The notes below the pieces were generated by a model. The model was given only the letters and a program-made list of their open reading frames with translations. It did not search any database and was not told where the DNA came from. Both the position numbers and the translations under genes were made by a program. A stretch of 64,000 nucleotides of DNA, taken from positions 31,836,937-31,900,936 of the forward strand of contig NC_071334.1 in the NCBI RefSeq assembly GCF_027744825.2, in the 5' to 3' direction. Origin of the DNA: Synchiropus splendidus (Eukaryota > Chordata > Actinopteri > Syngnathiformes > Callionymidae). Shown one piece after another: positions 62,250-64,000 of this stretch. Positions within the stretch are counted from its first letter, which is position 1; each line of letters starts with the position of its first letter.

Positions 62250-64000
62250 TGCATGAGCCCGCCCCTTCCAAGCTGACACCCCCCGCCTCGTGATGATTTC
62301 ACGATTCTTTTTATTTTACCACACTCCTGGAGACACTCTCCAATTCATAATGCCTTTCTTGGAAAGTGAACTGGCAATCGTGAGATCTGAAGGAAGCAGG
62401 TGGCTGAGATTAGACCCCACTGAATCATGAGGTTAGTGAAGCTTGTGAGACACAAAGGAAATTGTGCATTATCTATATCGTCACTCCTTCATTTGGTTCT
62501 CACTGTTGTGAGCGGGAACATATGTGAGGTATAGCTCTTTTACTAACTCACCAATCACATATTTTCTCCTTGTTGAGAGATCTACAGCCCATAAATGTCT
62601 CACAATTGTGTGATGAAGGAGAGATTGCCACATGGTGTCCAACAAAGCAGGAAAGCTCACGTTGTCCATTCGTCAAATGGACTAAAGAACAGGACCATTA
62701 ACCCTGAAGTGTTCATCATGGTCATGACTGTGTGACCCAAAACTCACTTGGCAACACTGAGTTTTCCCTTTCATAGTATGAGACACTGCATCTCAGGGAC
62801 TTTCTCTGTCTACTGGCTGAGAACTGAGCTACATACAGCTGCACACCAGCGTCATCTATCGGTATTCAGACATTCTTATGAATCCGCCTGGTCACAGCAA
62901 AGAGGTCCAGCCTTCTCTCTAACCATGAAATGCCCTCCATCCTTTCACTGGGAACACATTCTCGGGCCAACATTGGCTTCCTGTGTGTTTTACAATCTAT
63001 TTTATGATTCATTTATTTGCTAATAATCTCTTCATGGCCTTAGTTCTAGCTATTAGCTCATTTGCTTTTACCACATCGACGGTCTCATCCTCAACAACCA
63101 CCTGAGGACTGCAGAGTCCTAAATGTGACCATGTTTGCGTGTTTATATATCAATTGAATTATTATCAAATTATTATAATTAATTATTTTTTATAATATGT
63201 AATCACTTTATGTCTCTCCATATTAGCTTTCTTCAGAAGTGATTTTTATTTTTCATTTTGTTCCCCACTTGAAGGCGATGCATAACTGGGTGTAGGAACT
63301 TCGGTTGGTCTCCCTGAAGATTGCCATGACTGAAGCTGCACTCACCTCAACCTCACAGTCCATTGTTATGTCTCTAACCACAAGTCTCCCAGATATTTTA
63401 TTTTATTTCCATGTGGCACCTGGAAGAGAATCTCTTCACATATGGATTGTGCCAGACAGAATTTAAAGTTTGGGCCACATCATCATCGAAACCGTCCCTG
63501 TGTTGCTTTGAAAACTTCCATATTCAGAATATTTGTGGATAGTGCTTGAGACAAACCGATATGATGAGAAGAAGAAGTGCAGGAAGAAAGAAATCCTCTG
63601 CAGATATTGAAGAGCCAGTATATAAGTCATGTTTTTCTTGGTTTGTTTTACACCACAGCACACTTATTTTCATTGACTGGAACCTTGACTGGAGCGCAGT
63701 GGTGCTTTGTCCATCAGTGACAAACTGTTGCTCCAGATACTTGACTCTGATGCAAGACTATTTACAGGAAATAATTAGATGAAATAGGATAATAGTTCAA
63801 TAGTGAACAAAACGTGCCGTGGCACACTGGTAGCAAAACACTGTATTAGTCTAACCTTAACCCCAGCCATGTAAATGCGAGTTTGTTAGGTAGAGTAAGA
63901 TTCAAGCGAGGAACAAGCTAAATAAATCCAGAGCAAATATTGATCTTGGACACAGACCCTTCATTTCCACAGGTTTATTGGTTTGCTATTGGTTTATGAA
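62250..64000. other. Right flank, no gene recognised
   Basis: 1.75 kb, AT-rich around 63130-63200. Short open frames on both strands (for example 62748-63023 and 63546-63782) show no family motif or supporting splice sites. Nothing further assigned. Confidence 0.4.

Noticed and set aside
62748..63782. Candidate genes right of tac4
   Set aside because: No recognisable domain, no consistent splice structure; treated as non-coding.

Overview
The window is nuclear DNA of a vertebrate, almost certainly a ray-finned (teleost) fish. Genes have many small exons with GT-AG introns, intron sizes are short, and the interspersed repeats are fish-type: LINE 3' ends, a DIRS-like fragment, an L1/Tx1-like fragment, hAT-like and palindromic MITE-like elements, and long (TG)n and (TA)n tracts. 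There is no operon structure, CRISPR array, tRNA or rRNA that I can see. Eight protein-coding genes were read exon by exon, with splice phases checked at most junctions.

Layout, left to right: usp42 (minus strand; its 3' part lies beyond base 1) with a CpG-rich upstream exon near 6.0 kb; pms2 (plus, 7620-12686, apparently complete); dlgap5/HURP (minus, 13144-19678) with a cell-cycle type promoter at about 20.25-20.33 kb; a 4.5 kb repeat graveyard (20.4-24.8 kb) holding a (TA)n tract, a DIRS-like piece, an unassigned decayed reading region, a HECT-ligase-like gene fragment and an L1-like piece; myof (myoferlin or a fish paralogue, plus, 24811-48637, about 50 exons); aarsd1 (minus, 49795-52124); a LINE 3' end with target-site duplication; ptges3l (minus, 53755-55266); kat7 (plus, 56232-60993); and a compact four-exon tachykinin gene, tac4 (minus, 61664-62192). 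The last 1.8 kb shows no gene I can recognise.

The genes do not form one pathway. They are housekeeping or cell-cycle functions (deubiquitination, mismatch repair, spindle assembly, tRNA editing, histone acetylation) plus a membrane-repair ferlin, a p23-like co-chaperone and a neuropeptide precursor. Gene neighbourhoods recall known vertebrate linkages: USP42 near PMS2, PTGES3L directly beside AARSD1, and KAT7 beside TAC4.

No radically new system was found. The most interesting points are: a tandemly duplicated dlgap5 exon whose two copies have identical, mutually incompatible phases (so they could only be used one at a time); an apparent frame break elsewhere in dlgap5; the tiny tac4 gene, whose four exons are too short to stand out as open frames; an overlapping upstream ORF at the usp42 start; and the paired-CCAAT plus CHR promoter of dlgap5.
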